A stretch of 64,000 nucleotides of DNA from Rotaria macrura (Eukaryota > Rotifera > Eurotatoria > Philodinida > Philodinidae), in NCBI GenBank assembly GCA_900239685.1, contig OENT01000015.1, positions 1 through 64,000 on the forward strand, given 5' to 3'. Below are positions 39,901-52,937 of this stretch, piece after piece. The position numbers and the translations under genes are program-made. Numbering within the stretch: the first letter of the stretch is position 1; each line of letters starts with the position of its first letter. The notes under the pieces were generated by a model, which was not told where the DNA came from, did no database searches, and saw only the letters and a program-made list of their open reading frames with translations.

Positions 39901-42682
39901 AATCATAGCACTTTTTTGTCACAGCATTATTCTGCTACTCTTTGTAATGCATATCATTCTCATGAAATATTCAAGAATAGAATAATAGTAAAAATATCTT
40001 ACAATGCAATGATAATAATCAGGATAATCAAGCAAAAGAATCAGGTTCGATTACTCAAGAGACTATCTTATTGTGTGATGCATAGCAGCCTAACTTTATT
40101 TTCAAGAGCGGTACTGTTCGTTTCAGAAGAGAGATCGGATGACATCCAAGTCCGAATTCGTTTAATCTTATTCTTCCGAAAATTCCTTTTTTTTCATACT
40201 ATGCTCAATAGGAAATAAAAAGCAGCATACGCTGTCGAAAGAAGATTGACATTCATCTTCATAATATTAAAAAAAAAGAAATGATACACACTGTGTAGAA
40301 TGCAAATTTCGAGCAATACGTTTTATTCATCATTTATCTGAATAAAATTTTATAGAGAATGACAAATAAAGCGAAGCACAAATATTTTTCTAAACGAATT
40401 AAATATATTTAAGTTCAATGAAACACAGAAAGACATCGCCACTCCATGTTTGCAATCTAGTAGAAGAATTTAGATTTAATCGAGTTAAGATTGCTTTTCT
40501 GTTCGACAGAAAGTTCTAATGTATTGAAAAGTTTGCTTGGGTAAATATCTTTGTGAGCTTACGCTGTTTTTCGTCATTAGAGATAAGAACAAATATGCTA
40601 TCTTATTAGCATCAATCCATGGAGACTTACAAAACATGTTTTTCAGTCTTTTTCTTTAGATTTTGTTTGGATTATTTAGAAAATGACATTGTATTGATAG
40701 GAGACGGCTTTTGTCAGATGATACACAGTGTATACTTACAAATTTCACAGATTGTGATTCAACATCAACAACAAATACATAATGAAATAGAAATCATCAT
40801 AATGAAAACGAATCAGACTCCAGTCTATCCTAGGAAGGAGAAGCGTATGCTATGAAAGAATCAAATGAAATTATAATTCATGATAGACTCTTTTTCTCCC
40901 TGTTTTGTTTGAGATTTCTTCTGATTGTATTTTCCACAAAAACTACACTTGAATCGGAATGGATTCGGACATCATTTTTCGTACTCGCTTCTAAACACGA
41001 ACATGTATTCTAGTAGAAAAGAATTAAATACTAATCAGGATAATTTTTATACATAATCGCATATTGATTTACATTCATTCGTCATCTGAGTGAAATTTAT
41101 TTTGCTAATAATAAAAGAAAATCTAGAATAAACTAAAGACATGCATAGTAGTTCAACAAGATGTGAGACTAAGAAAGATAATATGCCGTTTGTTATCTTT
41201 TACAACAAAACCTAGATCGAATTATAAACCTATTTACCAACACACGCATTGAATTAAGTAAGAGCTATCTATAACACACAAACTCTATTCACTGGAAATC
41301 TAATGAGATAACATTTTCCCTATTCTGCTTTTCATATCCCTTTGAGATGACATATTTTTCAGTCACTTATAAAATATTCATCACTCATCTTGCCATACGT
41401 CATGAAATCATATTTAAATGAGCGATAAAAAATCCGCTCAAAGTTTGAGTTATACACACGTCATGTAGTTAAATATTTTGATAATAAAAAAAGCAATTTT
41501 TTTCTTCAAGAACAAAAGTTATTCCAATTGGTTGAAAGAAAAATTTATGTATTCATATATAATATTAATAACTGATTTTCTGCTTTATTTAAGCAAACTA
41601 TGACTTTTCTATTCTCTAGATGATAGATATCCTCATTTCAATAATGCACAAAACGATTGAGAATAGCATCGATCTAGGTACGGAAAGTTTAGCTCTTCAT
41701 ACACTAATTATATGAACAAATTATGTCAATTTTCTTTTGATAAGATTTTTCCTAGAAATACTTCCAATCTATTTGTTTTCTGCGTTTTTAATGATGTATA
41801 TATGAACCAATATTTAGCAATTTTACAGTGCGTTCGTGATTTGTCGATTTCTTTTTTACTGATAATTAAGAGAAAATTTTCTAACATAGTAAAAAAAGCA
41901 TTTGCTGTAGGTAAGATATTGCAAAGAATCACATTGAATGAGTTCACAGAAGCACTCATCAATCAAATCCAAATACTGAGTCTTATATATATAGAACAAT
42001 AAAATCGACACAGGGGAACAGTAGATCATCTATAAATTATGTAATTAAGACATCTTGAGATATATTTACGAATTCTACTATAAATTAGATACTAGAGACA
42101 TTTTAAAGATCTTGATAGTTACTTGAAAACTATTATCGAAGCGAGACTTCAAGTATGCAATTTTTAAATTGCAATGGCAAGGATATGCCTTTAAGAATCT
42201 ACATTAACCATCATTTATCAATTAATTTCAACGCTGATTTGTTGTGTACTAGAAGCGATCAATCTTCAATATTTGTAGTTCATAATTAAAAATTAATATT
42301 TTCTCTTATGAGATAAAGAGTCAACCGTTACGCTACCGTCAGGAATCGATTTTTTCATAGTATTCACTTAGCTGTAAGTCTCCAGTTTGGTTTAACTGAA
42401 GTGCTTTCTTTCTTCCTTATGTCGTTCTGATATAAAAAATAGAGAAATGCTTGCGTGCACAAACATATGCTTGTGATCGTGAATTATTGACTTAATACAG
42501 CATCGTGCACAATCAATCGTTCAAAGAAAGAAACATTCAAAATGTTGCTATACGTAAAAAGAAAAAAACTCCAATGAAAAACAATTAATGCGTAAGAGAT
42601 CAATCGAAAAACGACAAATGTTACAATTGAGTATAAAAAGCATAAAAAGAAAATTCTATGATTATGCGCGTGCTGTTAAATA

Positions 42683-42719
42683 GCACACACACAAACACAC
42701 ACACATACACACACACACG
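42683..42719. repeat. CA microsatellite
   Basis: An interrupted (CA)n tract of about 37 bp, with AAAC and ATAC interruptions. Confidence 0.9.
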
Positions 42720-43342
42720 AGCGTGTTTAAATGATTTCCTGTCAGCATCCGGACACTCTTCTTTCTTTTTTTTTTCTTTTCTAGTTAAGGAGGTAGGTAT
42801 CGTCGAAAAAATAACGAAAAGAATAGAATAAATGACAGAGACCTTAACAAAAGAGAAATAAATCATCGATAGACAGAAATAGAGAGAAACACAAAATAAT
42901 CTTATAATGAAGGGAAAAAAAGAAGAAAAAGGAGGAAATTACCCCAACTTTTTTACGATATTATCCTGTATAAGTAGAGAATGCTAAAGTATTTGACTTG
43001 AGATTTACATAGTATTCCTTTATGGTTGTTAGTTTTGTTTTTCAAATAGATATTTAATGAATTAAAAAGTAATGTCATCAGGTATGTTCTTAGTTGGCAA
43101 CAGTTAATAACAGACAAAGTCAAAAAACACCACTTAAGATTTTTAACGGTGAAAAGAATATATATATGTTCTGATTTTTCGTATTATATCTGACATTGAA
43201 CATAATTATTTATCAAAATTGGCGATGCCACTAAAAAATTTGAGAAGTTCTTTTCCTTCTCTACCATTATGAATGAGATCGATTCTATAAAATGACTTAA
43301 TGAAATTTTTTTATTTGTATTTTCATTCTACTTTAATCTACC

Positions 43343-43396
43343 AATAAATATATAAATAAATAAATAAATAAATACATATATATATATATATATATA
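43343..43396. repeat. TAAA/TA compound microsatellite
   Basis: About six TAAA units run into (TA)n, 54 bp in total. Confidence 0.9.
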
Positions 43397-44409
43397 CGCT
43401 ATTATATAGATATAGATACATAAACATTTATCGACAAGTGATAAACATTCTTTCACTTAGCTTAACGAGTTATACTGACAGAGATGAGTGATATGATTAT
43501 CTCATTTCTTTTTGCACATCTCGTATTTGCGTATATGAAAAAGAAACTAATAGATATTTTTAATCCTCTACTTTTGTTGTTGCTGTTATTATGATTGTTT
43601 TTGCCGCTTAGAAAATGATTTGATTAATAACGCGATCGATATCTGTCATTTGTATTATCATCTTTGTATATATTAGAAACACATTGAAAAGGTTTCGGAT
43701 GAAATGTAAACACACATATGAATGTTTAAAAGCCTACAGTTATTTCGATTGGTTCGACGGAAAAAATATTTCAAAGGCTTCTATTCTAGAATTACACTTC
43801 GCAGCATATATGATAGATAAACAAGACATCCTGTTTGAAGACAAAATAGAAGGATCTTATTTCTAAGATAAAAGAGAGACCAACGATACTTTGTCATTTT
43901 ATATGGTAGGACGATGCTTAATAAATTTTTTGTCATGTTTTCAAGAATCATTATCATTTCTTAATCAGTATCCTGTTTTTTTTCTTCGATATTTTTTTTT
44001 CGAGAGAAAGAAATAAGAGAGGAACAACATGCCAACTAATAAATCTATTCTATTGAAGCATGGTTACAATAAATTGGTTCAATACAACATGACAGTGATA
44101 GCGACAAGTTTGTTTTCTTTTTTCTCAACTGCCTTCATCCTTTAACTTCTTTCAGATCATCAAGACAATATAAACAACAGAGAAAAAACAAGTCTTCTTA
44201 TTGCTAGTTATTCATGCAGCGCCCACTGGTTGTGCTTCACTGATTGTGTCTTATTTATGCTCTCTTATCAACAATGCGTTTCAAACAATATTCAAATGTA
44301 TGCGGATGTACATGCACTTGCATATTTAATCTATAAGAATTTATACTTCAACGAGACAATGACGAGGAAAGTGCTGACAAACATAGTAACATTGACGTAT
44401 TTTCTTCTA

Positions 44410-44460
44410 TTGATGATGATGATGATGATAATGATAATGATAATGATAATGTTGATGATA
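44410..44460. repeat. GAT/ATAATG microsatellite
   Basis: A GAT tract continues into repeated GATAAT units, about 50 bp. Confidence 0.9.
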
Positions 44461-45241
44461 TTCTGATTCCGTCTTTTTCCGTTACATTAGTTAAAAGTAA
44501 TTCTTTTTACCGCTGTGTTCTACAGTCTATTACTTCTTTTTCATCATTTTTCTATGCTCTAGCTTCGTATACTAGATTTAATACATATGGTAAACGAAGC
44601 CAAGACACGCCTCATCCGACAAAACCCAGTGAAACACAGAAAAAAACGCTCCAAGTGAAATTGAACGTGGGCTTACTCTCCCTCTATGTATGTATATATA
44701 TATATATATATATATTTATATACTTATTTATTTATGTGTGTGCCAATCTTTGTTTCAAAGATGACTTTCCGATTCTCGTTTTCTTTTCTAGTCATTGCGC
44801 ATCGGCCACAAAAGTGACTGATTAAAGGATAAAAATCTTTTTCTCTCTAATCTTGAATAAAAAGAACTGCAAGACAAATAATCCGACAGACAACCATACA
44901 TATACAAACCAATAATGCGTCTACATAAGCCCTAATGTGAGTATATGTATGTAAACATTCCCTCATATTTATTTGCATGTTCTCATGATTATCAACCATT
45001 CTAATTGAATGTAAGTACAATGAAGTTTATATTTTCATTATAGGAGAATTATACCATGAGTAAGTGAATCAAGTCGAGTGAATTAAACAGACCCAGAAAA
45101 ATATGCTACTACGTGTTTCTTGATAAACACTTATGTAGTTTGAAAAATATTCAATGGATGCATGTACTTGAATAAAGAGAATGCCCCCTCATGTATTTAT
45201 TTCAATAGGAAATTTATATATGCATGTATATATATATATTC

Positions 45242-45707
45242 TCAGAATCCATTGAGAATGACAGTCGATACGGAAGTTGGTCAACATCAATTTCTGTTCG
45301 TGTAACAAAACCAAATATGTCTGATCTTGTTCGAGTATATTATGATGACTTAAGAAGATGGCTTCTATGATGAATTGTGAATGATAGGAACCGACAAAGA
45401 GAATTTTTGCCTATTTTACTACGTGATCCGGCCAATAAATTTGTCTATTGGATTAAAAATGATTGCAGATGATGAATGGAAAAACATGAATTTCTTAGTT
45501 AGCTTTGCGAAATCGTCGAATTTAACATTTTCAAGTAACACTCAGCGATTAGAAACCTTCACTGTTCGCGATTTCAAAATTTTACTCTTTCCTAAACAGG
45601 AAATCCGGTTAAATCAACTTTCCAAATATGTCAAAAGTGCAGCCTTGTTAAAACTAAACGTTTCTTGTATGGCATCAATTTTAGTAATTGTAGAACATCA
45701 ACCGTGA
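45242..45707 (+). pseudogene. Decayed gene of unknown family
   Basis: After a TATA tract and CTCAG, coding-like sequence reads SESIENDSRYGSWSTS and on to VYYDDLRRWLL. Two TGA stops follow, then the same frame continues (NDRNRQREFLPILLRDPANK). A third break precedes a shifted open frame ending at 45707 (DDEWKNMNFLVSFAKSSN). Codon choice looks genuine on each side of the breaks, so this is more likely a disabled gene than noise. An unspliced multi-exon gene is possible but I found no good donors. I do not recognise it. It abuts the palindrome. Confidence 0.4.
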
Positions 45708-45903
45708 CATTTGTGCTATCGAATTACATATGATTCTACAATAGATAAAATCGTTGTTCACTAAGAGTTAAAATAAACGCCATTATATGTCGTTTTCGTT
45801 AGTCATAAAAGACGAAATAGTTTTAAATTACCGGAAGAAAAAGCTATCAGTTCATTTGAATATTTTTCTCATCGTCTACACTTCGACAAAATCATAACGT
45901 GGT

Positions 45904-46434
45904 GCTAATGAAAAGTTTTCGTGGAATTGATTTTTTGATAAAATACACATTCTCTGATTCATCGTCACACGCTGATTACGAATAACACCTTATTTTTTCG
46001 ATTCACTGAAGTCTTCATAGAGAAAAATGCAAAATACTGAGAGGCACTAGAAAATCGAAAAAATGTTGCCTTTCAAAAAAACGATCTAATCGCCAATCTA
46101 TCGTACTCGCCGATACTATATTCAGATTCCTTGCATGAAAGTAGTTATAGTCATGTGGTTTAAAATTANTAATTTTAAACCACATGACTATAACTACTTT
46201 CATGCAAGGAATCTGAATATAGTATCGGCGAGTACGATAGATTGGCGATTAGATCGTTTTTTTGAAAGGCAACATTTTTTCGATTTTCTAGTGCCTCTCA
46301 GTATTTTGCATTTTTCTCTATGAAGACTTCAGTGAATCGAAAAAATAAGGTGTTATTCGTAATCAGCGTGTGACGATGAATCAGAGAATGTGTATTTTAT
46401 CAAAAAATCAATTCCACGAAAACTTTTCATTAGC
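45904..46434. repeat. Perfect palindrome, 265-bp arms, centred on an N
   Basis: The arms 45904-46168 and 46170-46434 are reverse complements with no mismatch seen, separated only by the single N at 46169. Symmetry ends abruptly at both outer borders (left flank ...CGTGGT, right flank GGCACC...). The arms have no coding content; mirrored ORFs across the N are an effect of the symmetry. A zero-spacer, zero-divergence hairpin at an ambiguous base is typical of an assembly join or fold-back read, but a young natural inverted duplication cannot be excluded. Confidence 0.95.
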
Positions 46435-48835
46435 GGCACCTTATTAAAAAAAAGAAATCGCTATCAAAGCTTCAATCTATATTCCATGCCTTTTCTTTCG
46501 TTTCGAATTATTTTGGTTTTTGTTTTTGAACCAACAATAATCGAAGTTGTACTGCTAGTTATACGAGTAATAACTACAATTGAATAAAATAGAAGACCAA
46601 CAAATAACAATAATTTAAAGGAGGAAAATGATCTTTATTTATAATTATGAACACAATAACATGAGCTTCGCTTTCTCGTTTTTAAGTAACTATAATAAAA
46701 CGATTCACAAAGATACATATTTACTGGCTACCACATAAAATATCTTCTGAGCCTAATTGTACTCAGTCTTTGTCCATGATCAGAGGAATTTCAATAGGCT
46801 AATTGATTAGAAAATATATCAAATTAATCTTTCCTCTTCGTTAACGCGCATTGATAGAAGTAGTCATCACTTTCGCGTTAACTTAGTACGATGAACTTTT
46901 ACAAAATCATGCTGAATAAGGGGTTTATGTTTTTGGGATCGATTCTGCAACGGTCTTTTTCGTCTTCAAAACAAAAATAACTTTGCTTTAAAAAATCATC
47001 GTTTTCCATTTCCAAGGTTAAATGGTTTAACTTTTCCTGACTGTTGATACAAATAATATGATAGTTTCTTCTGATGCCATAAGAAAATGTCACTGTTTAC
47101 GTATGTATACACTTTGATTACCCCCGACACTTTCATCCTTACAAATATCAGAAAAACAATGGCAGAGCGTCTCCGATGACACAACAGTCTTCATAATTAT
47201 ATTATTAAACAACCTTATGTATCTAAAAGACCGGATTATTCGTATGTAACTAGCTTTGTTCTTGTAATCTTGAAAAGAAATATAATATCAGATCAACAGA
47301 ACAACAATAATAAGAAAGTAAGAGCTCAGAAGGCGAAATGTATTTTTTGTGAATAGACCGTTTTCTTTCATGATATTTCATATGAAAAATAAAATGGTTA
47401 GACGTATGTTCGATTAGCTAAATCAATAAAACAAACGAGTTGTATGTATGAACTGATGAGGGCATTTTCGTTACATTTATCAGTTAATCTTTTTGCATCT
47501 TTTTTTACGTCGACAGTAAAAGTAATAAGAGTACGCAGCTAGTCTAGTTGTGTACAAATGAGGAAGAAAGTGAGAAAAAGATAACGCAGCGTCCCTAGAA
47601 TGGGTTAGAAAAGTCTAAATTGGATTACTATCGACTATCACAAGTGCATAGACTACCAAGAAAATGACAGAAGAAAAATAAAGCATGTAACTAAAATATG
47701 TTATAACATATTGTCGTGTGTCAAACATAGGCGATGAGTAATTTATTTTAGTAAGACATTTATCATATTAGCTGATCTGCGAGCACAACCTAGAGATATA
47801 GTTAACATAAAGTGAAAATATATCCCGTCGAAAAACAGAACTAGTAAGAACATATGATAGCTTACTGATTTATAGAAAAAGAAAATCGATCTAAGTGTTT
47901 TTATTTTCATGTGTACCTTTATTTTACAATAATTGGCATATAGACTGCATCTCATTCGTGAGAACTTAGCGAGTCTTTTTTTCTCATGAAACGTGAAAGA
48001 AAGATACTCGTTTCTCTCTTTCCCAGTTGTCTGTCTCTCTATTTCTTTGTGCTTAATCACACAAAATATATATAGATATTCCATAGAATGTTTCACATCT
48101 CTATTAATTCAATGTCATCTATCTATGCATGTCTTTTCTTTTTCTTTCTTTTTTAAATACTATTCTTGAGAAATATTTTATCATCAATATTTGGTTGATT
48201 ATCAAACAAAAGGAATACAAGACAATATGATAGAAGAAGATATTTAAAACAGACAATATTTGTGTTTGTTAAAACCAAATCTATTTAATCATATTACACA
48301 AGTATATAAGATTTCTTTTCTTTTTTTCTAGCGTAAAAATGTGTTCTGCCGATAATGGTTAACTTGTTTGCACATTTTCGTCTTTTCTTCAACGTTGGCA
48401 TAGGATTTCCGCTTGAGTTTAATATACTAAAAAAGAGTTTTAGAGAGACAACCAGAAAGAAGAAGAAAAAAGAAAGTAGATATATATATATATATATATT
48501 GTTTCTTTTTTTACTTCTGTCAAAGTCCCATGAGAAAAATATTCTTGTAGAAGTTTTCATTAAAAAGGATTGATGCTCATTCTTCTGATGTTAAGTGCAG
48601 AGAATAAAAAAAATAGAAGTTAATCAGCCTTGTCAAAGGTTAGATTACAAGTAGAGTGATAAAAAAAAATGAATATTGAACAATAAAAAAAAGAGAAAAA
48701 AGAAATTCATGACAACGACAAAATTCTCTTGGTTTTTTCATCTGAAACAAAATTTAGTTTTGCAAAATTAACAAAATATTATTGATGTTTTGTTAGTTTT
48801 AGATACAAACTATGACTATGTAGGTTATTATTCTA
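46435..48835. other. Gene-free interval upstream of the GPCR
   Basis: AT-rich with a TA microsatellite near 48479-48498. The last few hundred bases should hold the GPCR promoter. AGTTTTAG at 48794-48801 could be a splice acceptor for its 5' end. Nothing else was recognised. Confidence 0.5.
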
Positions 48836-50543
48836 ATGAGCAGTATTAATATGAACAATAATACTATTATCAATAATAGTACTAATGGAACAAATATGGT
48901 TGTTTACGTATGTATCCATCTGGTAATGCCATGTGCTGTTGCTATTGGAATCATTGGAAATCTTCTATCGATCTTAGTATTTGCAAGACGTGAAATGATT
49001 AAATTTTGCGTATCTATATTTACCATTGTTCTTGCACTTAGTGATATTCTTTTGTTAATCACATCATTATTTAACATCATATTGCCGGATTATCTGGGTG
49101 GATTACTGTCAGATAAATCGGCTTTTTGGTGGTAAGCAATTTCTTGTTTAATTCTTAGTAAAGTAAGGAATGAAGAATTCTTCAATCAATTAGATTAGTA
49201 GACACGAGACAAGACTAAAGAAGTATTAAGTGAAAACATAAAAAAAGAAACGTTATTTGTTAATTATTTCGGTTACACTATTTACAAAGTTCAAATTTGA
49301 TTGTACTTCGACGATTGATTAATCTATATGAAAGTATGAAAAACAACGAAATATACAGATAATCTTAATTTTAAAAATCATATTTAAGATTTCATGATAT
49401 TCTTAGAAAAGAAAAACAATTTCAATAAATTGATTTATATTTTTGTTTCCTTTTTCTTTAATTATTGAAGTCTGTTTCATGGTTATTTCGATCTATTATT
49501 TGCCGCACTAAGTGGTTATTCAGTGGTTTTTATATCTGTCGAACGTTGGTTTTCAGTATGGAAACCATTTGATAAAGCAAAATATGTTACATTTAAAACA
49601 ACAATAATCACTGTTGTTAGTTATACATCAATTTCAATAATTGCATTTTCATGGTTTCCATTAACTTTAACCTACAATTTTGGAAAATCTAAGTCTGGTG
49701 AACGTTGTCATTTAGCACGGCCTATTGTATATAAAATATTTGGAACATTATCAGTCATTTTTACTTATATCGGTAAATACATAGATTTATTTTTTTTTCG
49801 TTTAAATTGATGTTCTTTTCGTTTTAGCACCATTTATATTTCTCGGTATACTTAATATTCTCATAGTATATCGTTTACATGCTCGTCATCATACATCTAT
49901 ACAACGGTCAATAACAACATCGAATAGTGGCAACACGGATCCAACAGCAGGTACAGCATCGACACGTAAACGGCAACGCCAAAGAAATACAGATCGAAAT
50001 ATAACATTTATGTTAATAGCTGTTGCAATTGCATTTATGGTTATGTCATTTCCATATCAGTAAGATTATGAAAGACATTCTTTTTTTGTCTTCTATTTTT
50101 CAAAACGAGCCTTTCTCTTCTGTATTCTCTATAGAATTTATTGGTTCTATATGCAAATTCGTCAATTAACAACACCAAATGATACTTTATTCACATTAAC
50201 GCAAACATTTCGATATTTAAATTGTTGTTGTAATGTTTTTCTTTATTCAGCAACGTCATCATTATTTCGTCGAGAACTAAGGGAAATATTTCAATGTACC
50301 ATATCATCAACTAAAAGTTCAAAAGAAGCCAATGTTCTACAAACAGCTCCGCTTACTCGAACCCGAACAACATCATCGCCACCACTCTATCCAACTGCAA
50401 TTGATAGTACAGCAGTAGAACGAAAAAAGCTTTTAGTGACAAAAACTTCATCGAAAATATCAACACAACCTGCGGACTGCATCAGTTTTACATTAACATC
50501 CAGTGAACCCATCAATGGTCATATTGTTTCCTTTAAAACATAA
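48836..50543 (+). CDS. Rhodopsin-family GPCR, peptide-receptor-like
   Basis: Four exons, 48836-49131, 49471-49772, 49828-50059 and 50135-50543, join in phase and give 412 residues. The extracellular N-terminus is short and Asn-rich with NxT/S sites. Seven hydrophobic segments follow. TM1 has GNLLSILVF and TM2 has LALSD. A Cys (C99) before TM3 can pair with the Cys in the ERCHL loop. TM3 ends in ERW in place of DRY. TM5 has APFIFLGILN. TM6 has a Pro after FMVMSF, and TM7 has NVFLY in place of NPxxY. The third intracellular loop is basic with RKRQRQR before TM6. The C-tail is Ser/Thr-rich. The overall look is that of invertebrate neuropeptide receptors; the ligand cannot be told. The first intron is 339 bp, the others 55-75 bp. 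Confidence 0.92.
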
Positions 50544-50997
50544 TCAACCTAGTTTTTTTTTCTGATACATATTATTATTCAAATGAATTGAAGAGATTTT
50601 TGTGCTTGTTCATTTAACAAATATATAAGACGTGTTCGAAGAAAAATCGTAAAAGAAAAAAAAAAGAAAAGCAATCTTTGATTTCTGTTACAGCTTGCAA
50701 GCGGACGGACAGAACATTATAAAATCTGACAAAAAAAAACTTGTCGGTTGTTAACATGCCAAAACAAAAGAATTATATTTTCGATAAATTCAATCTATTT
50801 TGCTGTCGTTGTTGTTTTTTGTTTGTGTGTCATCATTCATTGTCTAAACAGAAACAAAAATCAATTTTAATTAAATCGTACAGAAAAACGACAACTTTAT
50901 GAAAAAAAAATTTAATTAGTTTTCTGTTTTCTACAACAGTTGTTACAAAAACAAAAAAAACGAGCTCTCTGCAATGAAATAATAACAATAGTATTGA
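50544..50997. other. Convergent 3' region
   Basis: Between the stop of the GPCR (+) and the stop of the orphan gene (-), so it contains both 3' UTRs. A/T-rich, with no other feature seen. Confidence 0.6.
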
Positions 50998-51936
50998 TTA
51001 AATTCGATATTCCTGATATTTGTTCATATAGTCACGTTTGGCTTGTTGTACATATCTATCTAACAATTCATACCACTCGTTTATAATAAATATATCAGCA
51101 TGGGCAAAGTGATAATTGTGAATAGCATTTGAACCTTGAGGTTGTTCGACTGATAAAACAAGTAAATGCTTATCTTGTTGAATATTAATACCTAGTATCA
51201 AATAAAGTTGTATTCGTTCTATAAGTAAGTTTTTTTCTTTTGACATAATATTAAGACATTGATAATTATCTGCAGATGAAAGAGTAAGTGTTCGTTGTAT
51301 ATATGATGGAAATTGAATAAACACTTTCTCATACTGTTGATCTTTCATTTTACTTATCAAATATGCTAAACGTTGAATTATATTTAAACATGTACGATGC
51401 TCATTGTTAAAAATGATTACATCAAGCAGTGAATTAAAAAGGCAACTGAGACGTTCATAATGATTAAGACACAATGTACGATTAAATGATGATGATGATT
51501 TATATGGTATAAATGAATTTAAATAGATAATCAGAATTGACGATAATTTTGATGCTGAATGTATACGTTTAATATGTTTTTCTTGTTCATCATATGGTTG
51601 AGATTTATCTTTTAATAAATAAAAATAATTCCATTCTTCGGCTAGAAGTAAGTTTAACCAAAATTTATATTTTTTTTCATAACCTTCATGATTATAATTT
51701 GAAAGACAATTCGAAAAACTACGACGATTACCAAAACATGTTGACATATGTGATTTAGATGAATTAAATATCATATTTGAACTATTGTCTGATAAAAAAG
51801 TCGAGTCAATATTGTGGTTTTCATGATGATGCGATGATAGATCGATGCGTGATGAGATATTATCATATGTTTGTTGATCCTGAACATATAAGAAATGCGA
51901 GCCCATTTTGAAGTGATGACTTTTCCAATGTCCCAT
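50998..51936 (-). CDS. Unrecognised one-exon protein downstream of RABL2
   Basis: A 312-codon open frame from an ATG at 51936, far longer than expected by chance here. The N-terminal 90 residues are His/Ser/Asn-rich and look disordered. The rest is helical and mixed (KFWLNLLLAEEWNYFYLLKD, later LDRYVQQAKRDYMNKYQEYRI at the end). No signal peptide, membrane segment or known motif was found. The ATG lies 164 bp after the RABL2 stop on the same strand, and an AG acceptor (CACAAG|CTCTAAATG) with a T-rich tract is six bases upstream, so it could be the second gene of a trans-spliced operon. Fusion to RABL2 by splicing is unlikely because every joining frame hits a stop. Confidence 0.72.
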   Translation of the reverse strand: MGHWKSHHFKMGSHFLYVQDQQTYDNISSRIDLSSHHHENHNIDSTFLSDNSSNMIFNSSKSHMSTCFGNRRSFSNCLSNYNHEGYEKKYKFWLNLLLAEEWNYFYLLKDKSQPYDEQEKHIKRIHSASKLSSILIIYLNSFIPYKSSSSFNRTLCLNHYERLSCLFNSLLDVIIFNNEHRTCLNIIQRLAYLISKMKDQQYEKVFIQFPSYIQRTLTLSSADNYQCLNIMSKEKNLLIERIQLYLILGINIQQDKHLLVLSVEQPQGSNAIHNYHFAHADIFIINEWYELLDRYVQQAKRDYMNKYQEYRI

Positions 51937-52100
51937 TTAGAGCTTGTGCATAACCACGAGAAAAACAAAATCGGTAACATACAAGTGTCATCAATCGATG
52001 AGTCGATGAGAGAGATTAAAATATCTTGCATGGGTTGAAAGTTGAAAAAAGGGACTTATTCGAGATCAATTTACACAGACAAAGATAATACAAAAAACAA

Positions 52101-52937
52101 TCAAAACAGCTCAATCATTTTATTTTGACTTACTTCGAGTTCGCGTAAAATTTGATCAATAAAATCACCTGTGTCACCCGATCGATAAGCATTAGCTACA
52201 CGAATAGCATCACGAAAAAGTCGAACAACATTAGTACCGTCAGCAGCCGAAACATAATATAAGGGCATATCATGCTTTTTGGGAAATGAAAATGACTTTT
52301 TTGTTATTTCCATAGCACTATCAATTTTATTGACAGCACATAAACATGGAATGTGTGGACGAATATCACGAAGTTCCGTATACCAACGATCTAAATTCTT
52401 GTAAGTGATTTTACGTGTTGCATCGAAGATCTATTGATAAAAGAAGTGAAAAGACATAGTAATCAAAAAGCAAAAACCTATTCAAAGTAGAGCGTGGAAA
52501 TTTCCTAACCATAATACAGGCATGTGCTTGATGAAAGTATGAGTAATGGATGTTATCGAATTTTTCTTGACCAGCTAAAATCAAAGAGAAAGTACTTTGC
52601 TTGTCTAGTAATTCATCGAGTAGACATTTATAGTTAGAAAACCTGTATCCCAAAATTCAACTTCAACTGGTTTACCATCGAGCTTTGCTGTATGTTTAAA
52701 GATATTGACAGCATAGGTTGAATATCGTGCTCCGACACTAAATTGAATGATGATGCATTTTCATACAAATAAATTCCAACTCAACTGTAAAGTGACAGCT
52801 TACTAAGAATTCACGAGAAAACGTTCTAATAGTTTTGATTTCCCCACTGCGCTGTCGCCGAGTACGATGATCTTTAGACAATTGCTATTACTTGTACTGC
52901 TGCTTGAAGTTGACGGTGCTGGTGAAGATTGACTCAT
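52101..52937 (-). CDS. RABL2: Rab-like GTPase RABL2
   Basis: Four exons, 52937-52804, 52737-52643, 52574-52510 and 52430-52101, join in phase and give about 208 residues. After a Ser-rich start comes the P-loop GDSAVGKSKLLERF, then YSTYAVNIFKHTAKLDGK, the switch II segment FWDTAGQEKFDNIHYSYFHQ (the Rab-like WDTAGQE), HACIMIFDATRKITYKNL, the guanine-specificity motif NKID and the SAADG motif. There is no C-terminal prenylation Cys, as in other RABL2 proteins. RABL2 works at the ciliary base, delivering intraflagellar transport cargo. A perfect GTAAGT donor at 52133-52128 (GAA|GTAAGT) overlaps the last codons, so the 3' end may instead be spliced; available acceptors (near 52024 and 51942) would end the protein within two residues. 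Confidence 0.93.

Larger units (their letters stand above)
36925..45241. other. Gene-poor interval
   Basis: No gene was recognised on either strand. Open frames of 60-100 codons (for example at 41712-42002) are Ile/Phe/Lys/Asn-rich and lack partners. Microsatellites at 42683-42719, 43343-43396, 44410-44460 and 44696-44714 are the only clear structures. Confidence 0.5.

Noticed and set aside
41712-42002. 96-codon open frame on the plus strand
   Set aside because: Composition follows AT bias, both strands are open, and there are no partner exons or motif.
46015-46323. Identical ORFs on both strands across the N
   Set aside because: They are a by-product of the perfect palindrome, not an overlapping gene pair.
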